In this document: in pieces, positions 23,964 to 30,856 of the stretch
How positions within the stretch are numbered: the stretch's first letter is position 1
Layout: each line of letters begins with the position of its first letter
Assembly: GCF_018854495.1 (NCBI RefSeq)
Contig: NZ_JABBDR010000141.1
Span: 1 to 30,856, forward strand
Direction: 5' to 3'
Length of the DNA stretch: 30,856 nucleotides
Origin: Acidithiobacillus ferruginosus
GTDB taxonomy: Bacteria; Pseudomonadota; Gammaproteobacteria; Acidithiobacillales; Acidithiobacillaceae
The notes under the pieces: generated by a model
Database searches by the model: none
Seen by the model: only the letters and a program-made list of their open reading frames with translations
What the model was told of the DNA's origin: nothing
Translations under genes and position numbers: made by a program

Positions 23964-25496
23964 ATGGATAAGCTGTTATGGGGAGATAGCGGGCTTCGGG
24001 ACGCCGCGGATAATATCATTCTCGATTCGCATCAGATGATCGTTACGCGCATGGAATTGCTACCATTGTTACGTTTTTATGAAAATAGCCACGCGGTGGC
24101 CCTGGGCGCCTTCGAGGACAAGGACTTTGCGGTGCGAACCGCTTATTGTCGGGCCAGGTCCATACCGGTTATCCGCCGTATGACAGGGGGCGGGACAGCA
24201 TATCTGTATCCTGACCAGGTTGCCTGGAGCCTGACCATACCGGCGCAGGAGTTCAGTATGGCGCAATGGCTGGAAAGGCTTTGCATGGCGGTTTGCAACG
24301 GTCTGAGCAGTAGCGGATACGAAAATGTCTATTTCCATAAACCCAACGATATCTACGCCAACAACAGGAAGCTGGGCAGCGTCTACGTCGGAATGCAGGA
24401 TGACGTGATCGTCGCGAATGGCACGCTATACAGATCCTTGGACATCAGTACCATGCTTCGCGCATTGCGCGTGCCAAAAGAGAAGCTGACAGTGGACGGC
24501 ATACATGCAGCCGGTCTCCACTTCACTACGTTACAAAAACAGAGCACCGCGGATCTGGTACATCTAAAACAATCCCTGGCGCGGTTCATAGCACAAATGT
24601 GCAACTTGGAAACCCTCGTGCATACGCCGTGGATAGACAGCGTATCCCACAGCCCGCGCGGCGGTCATGAGCAATTTCGTGAACCAGACCACGACCGCAC
24701 CTATAGCGGCTTTCTGGCGACATCCGGGGGCGTTCTCCACGGCAGCATGACTCTGGACGACGAGCTCAGGATTTCTTCAGCAAAAATCGGCGGCAATGTT
24801 TACGTCAGGCCACACCACCTGTTTAAAAAAATTCAGTCTGTATGGTACGGCGCGTCGGAAGGTGAAATATCACAGCGCCTGGAAAACCTCCTTTATGATC
24901 TACGGTGGGAGATGTCCGGATTTACCCCCGGACATGTCACAAAGTTATTTCATAGACTGTTCGAGCGCAACAGGATAGCCCAACAACTTGCCATAACGGC
25001 ATCTGCCGCCAATTCGTTCATGGTCCATGACCCTGACGGAGCTATGGACGCCATGGAAATCGCCGCGCAGGCGGAGGCGGTGCTGGTGCCATACTGCGCC
25101 AAGCCGGCATGGTGCAAATGGCGACATAAGGATGGATGCTCCCGCTGCGGAAAATGTGACGTCGGTGATATATACGACCTGGCCGGAAGGCAGGGACTAA
25201 AGGTCACCACCGTAAAAAACTTTGAGCACCTTCAGCAGACTCTGAAAACCCTCAAGGTACAAGATACCAGATGCTATATCGGAATGTGCTGCAATAATTT
25301 TTATATCAAGCATGAAGACGCGTTCAGGGCGGCGGATATCCCGGCATTGTTATTGGATATAGCGGGTGCCAACTGTTATGACCTCCTGCAGGAGCAGGAG
25401 GCATATTCCGGTAAATTCATTGCCGAATCCGCAATAGACCTGGAGGTGGCGGCAAAGGTGATCAATATTGCGCATCAGAGCAACGCCTGTCATTAG
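23964..25496 (+). CDS. Lipoate-protein ligase A-like / DUF116 fusion protein
   Basis: 510 aa in two parts. Residues 1-310 resemble LplA: RRMTGGGTAYLYPDQVAWSL (71-90) is the RRxxGGG motif; KPNDIYANNRKLGS (126-139) has the conserved lysine (K136); GSMTLDDELRISSAK is the LplA C-terminal domain. From about 320 it matches DUF116, with C378, C384, C392, C395, C398, then C437, C442-443 and C471, a likely Fe-S or zinc site. A strong GGAAGGAGG precedes ATG 23964, 13 bp after ubiV, so it is co-expressed with ubiTUV. Its stop is 1 nt from the converging nrdG stop. Whether it transfers lipoate is unknown. Confidence 0.8.
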   Translation: MDKLLWGDSGLRDAADNIILDSHQMIVTRMELLPLLRFYENSHAVALGAFEDKDFAVRTAYCRARSIPVIRRMTGGGTAYLYPDQVAWSLTIPAQEFSMAQWLERLCMAVCNGLSSSGYENVYFHKPNDIYANNRKLGSVYVGMQDDVIVANGTLYRSLDISTMLRALRVPKEKLTVDGIHAAGLHFTTLQKQSTADLVHLKQSLARFIAQMCNLETLVHTPWIDSVSHSPRGGHEQFREPDHDRTYSGFLATSGGVLHGSMTLDDELRISSAKIGGNVYVRPHHLFKKIQSVWYGASEGEISQRLENLLYDLRWEMSGFTPGHVTKLFHRLFERNRIAQQLAITASAANSFMVHDPDGAMDAMEIAAQAEAVLVPYCAKPAWCKWRHKDGCSRCGKCDVGDIYDLAGRQGLKVTTVKNFEHLQQTLKTLKVQDTRCYIGMCCNNFYIKHEDAFRAADIPALLLDIAGANCYDLLQEQEAYSGKFIAESAIDLEVAAKVINIAHQSNACH

Positions 25497-25497
25497 C

Positions 25498-26220
25498 CTA
25501 TCTCACCGAGATATCGGGCACGTATCCACGCAACTCATCAAACAGTTCATGGTCGATCGGCGCGTAGCTGGTAACCAGGTCCCCATTCACGCATCCTGCC
25601 GGGTTGAAAGATTGCAGTACCCAGCGGGAAATTCCCAGACGCTTCAACCAGCGCGCTATCGCGATCAGGTCCGCAGTATCGAGTATGGCCGGGTGTACCG
25701 TGGTTCTGATTTCATAAGCCACATTGCTGGACAACAACCATTCTACAGAGTCCTGCACCCTGACGCCGCTTCCCGGTACGCCGGTGACGGCGGCATAACG
25801 GGCGGGGGGCGCCTTGATATCAAAGCCTACCCAATCGATATCAGGCAGCATTTGCGAAAAATTGTAGGGATATATTCCGGATGTGTGCAGGGCGGTGCCA
25901 AATCCGGAATCCCGCACCTGCTGAAGCGCCGTCCGTAACGACTTATGCGCCGTGGGTTCGCCACCACAAAACGCCACCGCATCCAGTAATCCCGCTCGGG
26001 TGGCCAGCCAGGCCATGATGGCCGGCCATGATATGCCAGAGTGGCCACGCCCCGGCTGCAGATGCGGATTATGGCAGTAGCGGCAGCGGCATGGGCAGCC
26101 CTGAGTGTATATCACGGCACATAAATGTCCGGGATAATCCACCGTACTGAACCGCGCGAACCCCCCCAATGGTGGTAGGGGTTGTAACCCGATGTCCACC
26201 GTGGTGGCTGCTTCGCTCAT
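25498..26220 (-). CDS. nrdG: Anaerobic ribonucleotide reductase activase (radical SAM)
   Basis: NrdG uses SAM and a [4Fe-4S] cluster to form the glycyl radical of NrdD. The 240-aa product has the radical SAM motif in TQGCPCRCRYCHNP (C-x3-C-x2-C) preceded by FARFSTVDYPGHLCAVIYTQ. AFCGGEPTAH is the GGE motif. I use ATG 26220 (MSEAATTVDIG), 7 bp after the stop of the small glycyl-radical gene; the longer reading frame overlaps that gene. It is longer than E. coli NrdG (154 aa), nearer the NrdG2 group found with this type of NrdD. Third gene of nrdD-nrdD(small)-nrdG. Confidence 0.92.
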   Translation of the reverse strand: MSEAATTVDIGLQPLPPLGGFARFSTVDYPGHLCAVIYTQGCPCRCRYCHNPHLQPGRGHSGISWPAIMAWLATRAGLLDAVAFCGGEPTAHKSLRTALQQVRDSGFGTALHTSGIYPYNFSQMLPDIDWVGFDIKAPPARYAAVTGVPGSGVRVQDSVEWLLSSNVAYEIRTTVHPAILDTADLIAIARWLKRLGISRWVLQSFNPAGCVNGDLVTSYAPIDHELFDELRGYVPDISVR

Positions 26221-26227
26221 TGTTGCG

Positions 26228-26434
26228 TCAATGCACCGGCCGCGACACGCCCGTATCCGGCTTCCCGGTCTCCACAAAGTATTTGCGCTCCGAATGCTCG
26301 CTTTGCTTGCCTATATTGAAAGAAGAAGTCGGTCGGTGGTAACCCATAACCCGCGTCCAAACCTCGCAGGGTTGTCTTTCGTCATCCGCCAGTTCCATTT
26401 CAAGAGGATTTTGGTTCATTACTTCAGGATACAT
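26228..26434 (-). CDS. Separate glycyl-radical subunit of anaerobic ribonucleotide reductase
   Basis: 68 aa: MYPEVMNQNPLEMELADDERQ, then CEVWTRVMGYHRPTSSFNIGKQ. RVMGY (28-32, Gly31) is the glycyl-radical motif and FNIGKQSEHSERKYF the normal class III C-terminus. In most NrdDs this segment is fused just after the zinc site. Here it starts 19 bp after the large gene's stop, in another frame, with its own AAGGAG and 6-nt spacing, so it is a real gene rather than a sequencing frameshift. It presumably docks on the large subunit, as GrcA/YfiD does on pyruvate formate-lyase. nrdG follows 7 bp later. Confidence 0.9.
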   Translation of the reverse strand: MYPEVMNQNPLEMELADDERQPCEVWTRVMGYHRPTSSFNIGKQSEHSERKYFVETGKPDTGVSRPVH

Positions 26435-26453
26435 GACATTCTCCTTTCTCAGT

Positions 26454-28451
26454 TCAGGCGGAAAGCCGCCGTTTTTCGGCAAGTCGTTCTTCATCACAGA
26501 TCGGACAGAACGGATGTTCTCCCGATAGATATCCATGCACCGGGCAGATGGAAAAAGTTGGCGTAACCGTAATGTAGGGCAGACGAAAACGTTCCAGTGC
26601 GCGGCGCACCAGGCGCTTGCAGGCTTCCGTGCTGGAGACGCGATCCCCCATATACAGGTGAAGAACGGTTCCGCCGGTGTATTTCGCCTGTAACGCCTCC
26701 TGGCGTTCCATGGCCTCGAAAGGGTCGTCCGTAAAGCCTACGGGCAGTTGTGATGAGTTGGTGTAGTACGGCTTATCCGGGAGACCTGCCTGTAAAATAT
26801 CGGGAAAGCGCTTCCGGTCCTCTTTGGCGAAACGATAGGTGGTGCCTTCCGCAGGGGTTGCCTCGAGGTTATACATGTGGCCGGTTTCTTCCTGAAAAGC
26901 CACCATGCGTTCTCTGACATGGTCGAGAAAACGAACGGCGAGGGCATATCCGGCAGGGGTGGTGATGTTTTCGCGGTCATCGGTGAAGTTGCGGATCATT
27001 TCATGGATACCGTTCACGCCAATGGTGGAGAAATGATTGCGTAAGGTACCCAGATAGCGCTTGGAGTACGGGAAAAGGCCGGTGTCCATTTGTCTCTGGA
27101 TGATTTTGCGTTTGATCTCCAGACTTTCTTTCGCCATTTCCGTGAGCGCATCCAAGCGACGGAAAAGACCTTCCGAATCGTTTTTATGAAGATAGCCCAG
27201 CCTGGCGCAATTGATGGTCACCACTCCGATGGAACCGGTCTGTTCCGACGACCCGAAAAGACCATTCCCACGTTTGAGCAGTTCACGCAGGTCGAGTTGC
27301 AGGCGACAACACATGGAGCGCACCATATTGGGCTGCAGTTCGGAATTGATAAAATTCTGAAAGTAGGGCAGGCCGTATTTGGCAGTCATGGCGAACAGTC
27401 TTTCGGCATTCTCCGAATCCCACGGAAAATCAGACGTTATGTTGTAGGTGGGTATGGGAAAGGTAAAAACCCGTCCCCTGGCGTCGCCTTCGCTCATGAC
27501 CTCGATATAAGCCTGATTGATCAGTTCCATTTCTGCTTGCAGATCGCCGTAGCGGAAAGGCATCTCCTCTCCACCGATCACGGGAACTTGTTCCTTCAGA
27601 TCGTCAGGGCAAACCCAATCGAAGGTAACATTCGTGAACGGCGTCTGGCCACCCCAGCGCGAAGGGACATTCAGGTTATAGATGAATTCCTGAATATTTT
27701 GGCGTATCTCCCGGTAGGACAGGCCATCTTTGCGGACGAACGGCGCCAGATAGGTATCAAAGGAACTGAAGGCCTGTGCGCCTGCCCATTCGTTCTGCAG
27801 GGTGCCGAGGAAGTTGACCATCTGCCCGACGGCGCTCGACAGGTGATGCGGCGGTGCCGCCTCCACCTTCCCCGGTACGCCGTTAAAACCCTCCTGCAAA
27901 AGGGTGCGGAGGGACCATCCGGCACAATAACCGGCCAACATGTCGAGATCGTGGATATGCAGGTCGGCCTCGCGGTGGGCGGCACCGATTTTTTCGGGAT
28001 AGACATGGCTCAGCCAGTAGTTCGCGGTGACTTTTCCGGCAATGTTCAGGATCAGGCCACCCAGGGAATAACCCTGGTTGGCATTGGCGTTGACCCGCCA
28101 ATCCTCCCGATCCAGGTACTCATTGACGGAAGTGATGGCGTCCACCATCGCCTGGCGATCTCCGCGCAATCGCTGGTGCTGTTCGCGGTAGGCAATATAG
28201 GCGCGGGCGGTGCGATAAAAGCCCTCGTCCATCAGCGCCAGTTCGACCAGATCCTGAATCTGTTCAATAGTGGGTTCACGATGGGCTGCGCTAGGTGCCA
28301 GAGCGCCCAGAACCACGTCGGTGATTCTTTCCGCAACGCCGTCGTCAAATTCGCCGCTCGCACGTCCCGCCCGGGTGATGGCCGAGCAGATTCGACCTGG
28401 ATCAAAAGGCACCCTTGCGCCATTTCGCTTCAACACCGAAGGATCGTTCAT
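26454..28451 (-). CDS. nrdD: Anaerobic (class III) ribonucleoside-triphosphate reductase, large part lacking the glycyl-radical segment
   Basis: About 665 aa. An ATP-cone (VLKRNGARVPFDPGRICSAI) leads the protein. The reductase core includes RVNANANQGYSLGGLI, AGYCAGWSLRTLL, and GSIGVVTINCARLGYL, followed by TFSICPVHGYLSGEHPFCPICDEE, the C-terminal four-cysteine zinc site. The protein ends 15 residues later, without RVxGY; that motif is in the next gene. Two ATGs, 28457 and 28451, follow GGGAG; 28451 has the better spacing. The region upstream codes for nothing NrdD-like and holds NrdR boxes. Makes dNTPs without O2. Confidence 0.95.
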   Translation of the reverse strand: MNDPSVLKRNGARVPFDPGRICSAITRAGRASGEFDDGVAERITDVVLGALAPSAAHREPTIEQIQDLVELALMDEGFYRTARAYIAYREQHQRLRGDRQAMVDAITSVNEYLDREDWRVNANANQGYSLGGLILNIAGKVTANYWLSHVYPEKIGAAHREADLHIHDLDMLAGYCAGWSLRTLLQEGFNGVPGKVEAAPPHHLSSAVGQMVNFLGTLQNEWAGAQAFSSFDTYLAPFVRKDGLSYREIRQNIQEFIYNLNVPSRWGGQTPFTNVTFDWVCPDDLKEQVPVIGGEEMPFRYGDLQAEMELINQAYIEVMSEGDARGRVFTFPIPTYNITSDFPWDSENAERLFAMTAKYGLPYFQNFINSELQPNMVRSMCCRLQLDLRELLKRGNGLFGSSEQTGSIGVVTINCARLGYLHKNDSEGLFRRLDALTEMAKESLEIKRKIIQRQMDTGLFPYSKRYLGTLRNHFSTIGVNGIHEMIRNFTDDRENITTPAGYALAVRFLDHVRERMVAFQEETGHMYNLEATPAEGTTYRFAKEDRKRFPDILQAGLPDKPYYTNSSQLPVGFTDDPFEAMERQEALQAKYTGGTVLHLYMGDRVSSTEACKRLVRRALERFRLPYITVTPTFSICPVHGYLSGEHPFCPICDEERLAEKRRLSA

Positions 28452-28507
28452 CGCCATATTCTCCCGATCGGCACCGAACCGGCGCTGTCGCGTCTCGGGA
28501 CGGTAGA

Positions 28508-28555
28508 ACACAATATATAGACATCTCAATAGATAATTTAGCACATATATTGGGT
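28508..28555 (-). promoter_or_regulatory. Tandem NrdR-type boxes upstream of nrdD
   Basis: Box 1 (28508-28523, ACACAATATATAGACA) matches the NrdR core CWATATATWG in 10 of 10 positions. Box 2 (28540-28555) keeps the ATATATTG half. Their starts are 32 bp apart, three helical turns, the usual NrdR pair geometry. They lie 50-105 bp before the nrdD start, so the ATP/dATP-sensing repressor NrdR probably controls this operon. The nrdR gene is not in the window. Confidence 0.8.
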
Positions 28556-28590
28556 TCGTCAACAGCAAAGTGGATATGGAATCATCCCCA

Positions 28591-28617
28591 GGGTCGGCAG
28601 GGTCGGCAGGGTCGGCC
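28591..28617 (+). repeat. GGTCGGCAG tandem repeat (3 units)
   Basis: Units at 28592-28600, 28601-28609 and a shortened third at 28610-28617, between the divergent nrdD and DUF2784 genes. Simple 9-bp repeats of this kind vary by slippage; no function seen. Confidence 0.7.
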
Positions 28618-28675
28618 AATACTGGCAGGTCACCGCCTGTCGGGGTGTACAATGGTTCCGCAACGGAGACCGGAC

Positions 28676-29077
28676 ATGCAAAATGAACTCTGGCTGGCTC
28701 AGGCGATTCTGGCTTTTCATATCCTGATCATCGCCTTCAACGTCTTTGGCCTGATCGCCATCCCGCTGGGTGCCTGGCGGGGTTGGCGGTGGGTCCGCAT
28801 CTTCTGGTGGCGGGCCCTCCACCTCGTGGCGCTCCTGGTGGTGGCCGTACAGGCGTTGCTGGGCACTGCCTGCTTTCTGACCATCTGGCAGAGCGAACTG
28901 CAGGAAGCGGCAGGGCGGCAGGGCTACCGTCTGCCCCTGATCCAGACCTGGATCGATCATCTGCTGTTCTGGCACCTGCCCATGTCTTTTTTCACCTCGA
29001 TCTATGTCCTGATCTGGATCGGCGTGCTGCTGCTATGGTGGAAGGTGCCGCCCGTTCTGCCCTGGCGCAGGCCATGA
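28676..29077 (+). CDS. DUF2784 membrane protein
   Basis: A 133-aa inner-membrane protein with four predicted spans (about 8-28, 42-65, 88-108 region amphipathic, 110-130). FNVFGLIAIPLGAWRGWRWVRIFWWRALHL and a WQSELQEAAGRQGY segment match the DUF2784 pattern of small four-helix proteins. No function is known to me. ATG 28676 follows GGAG by 8 nt; an ATG at 28652 is in frame with a weaker site. Divergent from nrdD. Confidence 0.75.
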   Translation: MQNELWLAQAILAFHILIIAFNVFGLIAIPLGAWRGWRWVRIFWWRALHLVALLVVAVQALLGTACFLTIWQSELQEAAGRQGYRLPLIQTWIDHLLFWHLPMSFFTSIYVLIWIGVLLLWWKVPPVLPWRRP

Positions 29078-29177
29078 AGAATGGGCCCGGAATGGACCTG
29101 ATGCCTTTCATGGCGGATAAGGTATGATGCCCTATTCGCATAGGACGCCAACGACTACGCCAGAACAGGAATGAAAG

Positions 29178-29495
29178 ATGTTTAAAAAACGCGCCCCCTC
29201 GGGAAAAGACGCCGCTTCTATTGTCCTGGACTTTGCCGACAGTGGCGCCATCCTCCAGCAACTCGATGTACTGATTTCAGTGGATACCTCGGTGGCGCAT
29301 CTGGCCGGCGCCCTGGGCGTCAGCACCTATCTGCTGTTGCCGAATTCGCCGGACTGGCGCTGGTTGCTGGATCGGGACGACACACCCTGGTATCCCGGAA
29401 TGCGTCTGTTCCGGCAGGCCAGGGCGGGCGTATGGGATGATGCGCTCGCCTCGGTGGCGGAGTCTGTCCGGTCTTTAAGCGCCGCCAGGAGATGA
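29178..29495 (+). pseudogene. C-terminal remnant of a GT9/TPR-type glycosyltransferase
   Basis: 105 codons open with an ATG. The core LDVLISVDTSVAHLAGALGVSTYLLLPNSPDWRWLLDRDDTPWYPGMRLFRQ is the C-terminal third of glycosyltransferase family 9 proteins of the TPR-containing type, which are normally 400-700 residues. The N-terminal acceptor domain and most of the Rossmann fold are missing. The first 15 residues (MFKKRAPSGKDAAS) do not look like the family. No trace of the rest is found in the 100 bp upstream. Treat as a decayed fragment; an expressed stub remains possible. Its 3' end overlaps the nth stop. Confidence 0.7.
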
Positions 29496-30137
29496 CTCCG
29501 CTGCCCACCGATGCTTGTCCGGCCATTCGCAGCACGGAAAAATCGGGCAGTGGCCGCAGTGCGGCCGCCTGGCCGTGCAGGTATAGCGACCATGGAGAAT
29601 CAGGAGATGGTGGGCATCCTGCCGGTATTCGGCGGGCACCGCCGCGAGCAGGGCCTGTTCTACGGCCAGGGGTGTCTTGCCGGGGGCGATGCCGGTCCGG
29701 TTGCCGACCCGGAAGATGTGGGTATCCACCGCAATGGTGGGTTGCCCGAACTCGGTATTGAGGACGACATTGGCGGTCTTACGGCCGACGCCGGGGAGCG
29801 CTTCCAGCGCCTTCCGGTCTGCGGGCACCTCGCCATCATGCAGGGCCAGCAGTTGCCGGGACAGGGCATGCACATGCCGGGCCTTGGCGTTGAACAGCCC
29901 CAGGCGATGGATGTGGGCCTTGATGCCGTCCTCACCGAGGATCACCATCGCCTCGGGAGTCGGTGCCGCCGCAAAGAGCGTCCGGGTGCAGGCGTTGACG
30001 GCTTTGTCCGTACTTTGCGCGGAGAGCACTACGGCGACCAGAAGCTGAAAGGGGGAGTCGTAATTCAGCTCGGTTTTGGGTTCAGGAATGGCGACGCGCA
30101 GGGCCGCAAAACAGCGATGAATATTCTGTGGGTCCAC
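29475..30137 (-). CDS. nth: Endonuclease III (DNA glycosylase/AP lyase)
   Basis: Removes oxidised pyrimidines. The 220-aa product is of normal length. TELNYDSPFQLLVAVVLSAQSTD is the N-terminal signature; LPGVGRKTANVVL is the helix-hairpin-helix with the catalytic Lys; VDTHIFRVGNRTG has the catalytic Asp. The Fe-S loop CTARRPHCGHCPIFPCC has C-x6-C-x2-C-x5-C. Start is GTG at 30137 because an in-frame stop lies just upstream. It overlaps the converging glycosyltransferase remnant by 21 nt. Confidence 0.97.
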   Translation of the reverse strand: MDPQNIHRCFAALRVAIPEPKTELNYDSPFQLLVAVVLSAQSTDKAVNACTRTLFAAAPTPEAMVILGEDGIKAHIHRLGLFNAKARHVHALSRQLLALHDGEVPADRKALEALPGVGRKTANVVLNTEFGQPTIAVDTHIFRVGNRTGIAPGKTPLAVEQALLAAVPAEYRQDAHHLLILHGRYTCTARRPHCGHCPIFPCCEWPDKHRWAAESSPGGA

Positions 30138-30234
30138 GCTGCGTCATCCACGGCGACGATGGAGGCTGCCGGGAAGCACGGCGGCGGTGTCGGAGATCGG
30201 GTATGCGACCCGCCCCGGCACCATTGCCGGGCAT

Positions 30235-30651
30235 TCAGACGTGACGATAACGGCCGATCTCCGGCGCCTCAGGGCGGGGATGTTCTGTCGCAACGGCATT
30301 GGCCGCCGCAATCCACTCTTCATGATCATGTTCCAGGGCGTGGAGCATGTCGTGATTCAGTCGCGGCAAGATACTGCCCTTGATGAGTTCCCCAAGATCC
30401 AGCATGCGCGTGGCGACCGCGTAACCGTGCAGATGGAAATCGTGGTCGGCGTGCGTTCCAAAATGGTCGCCGCTGAAGAGTACGCCTTTGGCGGCTTTCA
30501 GATCGGCGTCATTCATGACGTAGTCTTTCGTCCACTGGTACCACGCCTCAAAATATTTCTCTTGCGCTTCAAGGCTCCAGTCGTGGGCCTCAAAAAAGGC
30601 GTAGACCGAAACGCGGTTGGCCTTGCCGGAAAAAGGAAAGTGACCTGACAT
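30235..30651 (-). CDS. Hypothetical His/Asp-rich protein (138 aa)
   Basis: A soluble protein starting MSGHFPFSGKANRVSVYAFF. The central region FSGDHFGTHADHDFHLHGYA and a later HDMLHALEHDHEEW are rich in His and Asp and could bind a metal. EAQEKYFEAWYQWTKDY is aromatic and helical. I do not recognise a family. ATG 30651 is preceded by GGAGGAG; an upstream in-frame extension (to 30768) has no ribosome site. It lies between nth and the partial gene at the right edge, all on the minus strand. Confidence 0.7.
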   Translation of the reverse strand: MSGHFPFSGKANRVSVYAFFEAHDWSLEAQEKYFEAWYQWTKDYVMNDADLKAAKGVLFSGDHFGTHADHDFHLHGYAVATRMLDLGELIKGSILPRLNHDMLHALEHDHEEWIAAANAVATEHPRPEAPEIGRYRHV

Positions 30652-30734
30652 CGTACGACTCCTCCTGCATGCGGGTGTAAAAGCCTTCGGGGCATTGTAG
30701 CCGTTTATGGTCCCGGCGCAACGCAAAAGCTTTT

Positions 30735-30856
30735 TTAGAGGGAATAACGATCGCCAATGACCGGACAATCCACCTGCAAACCCCGAGCCCGCAGCACCTT
30801 GGCGATACCTTCCCGGCCGTTATCCTCACCATGGACGAGAACGGTGCGCGTCGGGC
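30735..30856 (-). CDS. C-terminal end of a probable metallo-beta-lactamase-fold protein (cut by window edge)
   Basis: The minus strand carries 40 codons ending in TAA at 30735. The end reads VLVHGEDNGREGIAKVLRAR, then LQVDCPVIGDRYSL. A VHGE strand followed by a helix and a final VxxPxxGDxxxL is the usual C-terminus of beta-CASP/RMMBL metallo-beta-lactamase proteins, where the histidine completes the metal site. The catalytic HxHxDH part would lie beyond the window, so the assignment is provisional. Confidence 0.55.
   Translation of the reverse strand, partial: PTRTVLVHGEDNGREGIAKVLRARGLQVDCPVIGDRYSL

Noticed and set aside
26457..26536. N-terminal extension of the small glycyl-radical gene
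   Set aside because: This frame overlaps the coding end of large nrdD. The internal ATG at 26434 has the ribosome site, so translation should begin there.
27090..28520. Long plus-strand frame (476 codons) opposite nrdD
   Set aside because: An antisense shadow of nrdD in a GC-rich gene; no motif, and nrdD is unmistakable.
1..30856. CRISPR array
   Set aside because: No regularly spaced direct repeats with unique spacers; the only short tandem repeats are the three iteron-like units and the GGTCGGCAG run.

Overview
The window reads as chromosomal DNA of an acidophilic iron-oxidising Acidithiobacillus. The strongest evidence is a complete petI-type operon (cycA-sdrA-petA-petB-petC) ending in an iro-like high-potential iron-sulfur protein gene. 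As I recall, an iro gene attached to petI is typical of the A. ferrivorans / A. ferriphilus side of the genus, so I lean that way, but species cannot be fixed from this sequence alone.

Layout. (1) 1-495: 5' part of dapF. (2) 558-7927: a 7.3 kb integrative element in a tRNA-Gln(CTG) gene, bounded by a 48-bp direct repeat of the tRNA 3' part. It holds a tyrosine integrase with a short leader ORF, a small HTH/AlpA-like regulator next to an inverted repeat and 20-bp iteron-like repeats, a Toprim primase-like protein, a RecA/RepA-type ATPase, a PD-(D/E)XK nuclease, an HGGxSTG protein and several small unknowns. All genes are on the minus strand and nearly all overlap. No capsid, portal, terminase or conjugation gene is visible. 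(3) 8067-13580: housekeeping genes: phosphate-selective-type porin, typA/bipA, a SAM methyltransferase, apaG, yhbY, rlmE and tRNA-Arg(CCG). (4) 13648-19532: energy metabolism on the minus strand: the petI-iro operon, then a PH-domain membrane protein and a cytochrome b561-type protein. (5) 20031-28560: an anaerobic-growth block. It contains a nitronate-monooxygenase-like flavoprotein, the O2-independent ubiquinone genes ubiT-ubiU-ubiV, a lipoate-ligase/DUF116 fusion, and a class III (anaerobic) ribonucleotide reductase whose glycyl-radical segment is a separate small gene (nrdD large, nrdD small, nrdG) preceded by NrdR-type boxes. (6) 28676-30856: a DUF2784 membrane protein, a glycosyltransferase remnant, nth, an unknown gene and the end of a probable metallo-beta-lactamase-fold gene.

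How the parts fit. Known petI bc1 complexes of iron-oxidising acidithiobacilli run uphill, from the high-potential iron-oxidation side to the quinone pool. UbiTUV would keep that pool supplied with ubiquinone without O2, and NrdD/NrdG would supply dNTPs without O2. This matches facultative anaerobic growth, for example on ferric iron. The points most worth following are the physically split anaerobic ribonucleotide reductase, the lipoate-ligase/DUF116 fusion translated with ubiTUV, and the compact capsid-less element in tRNA-Gln.
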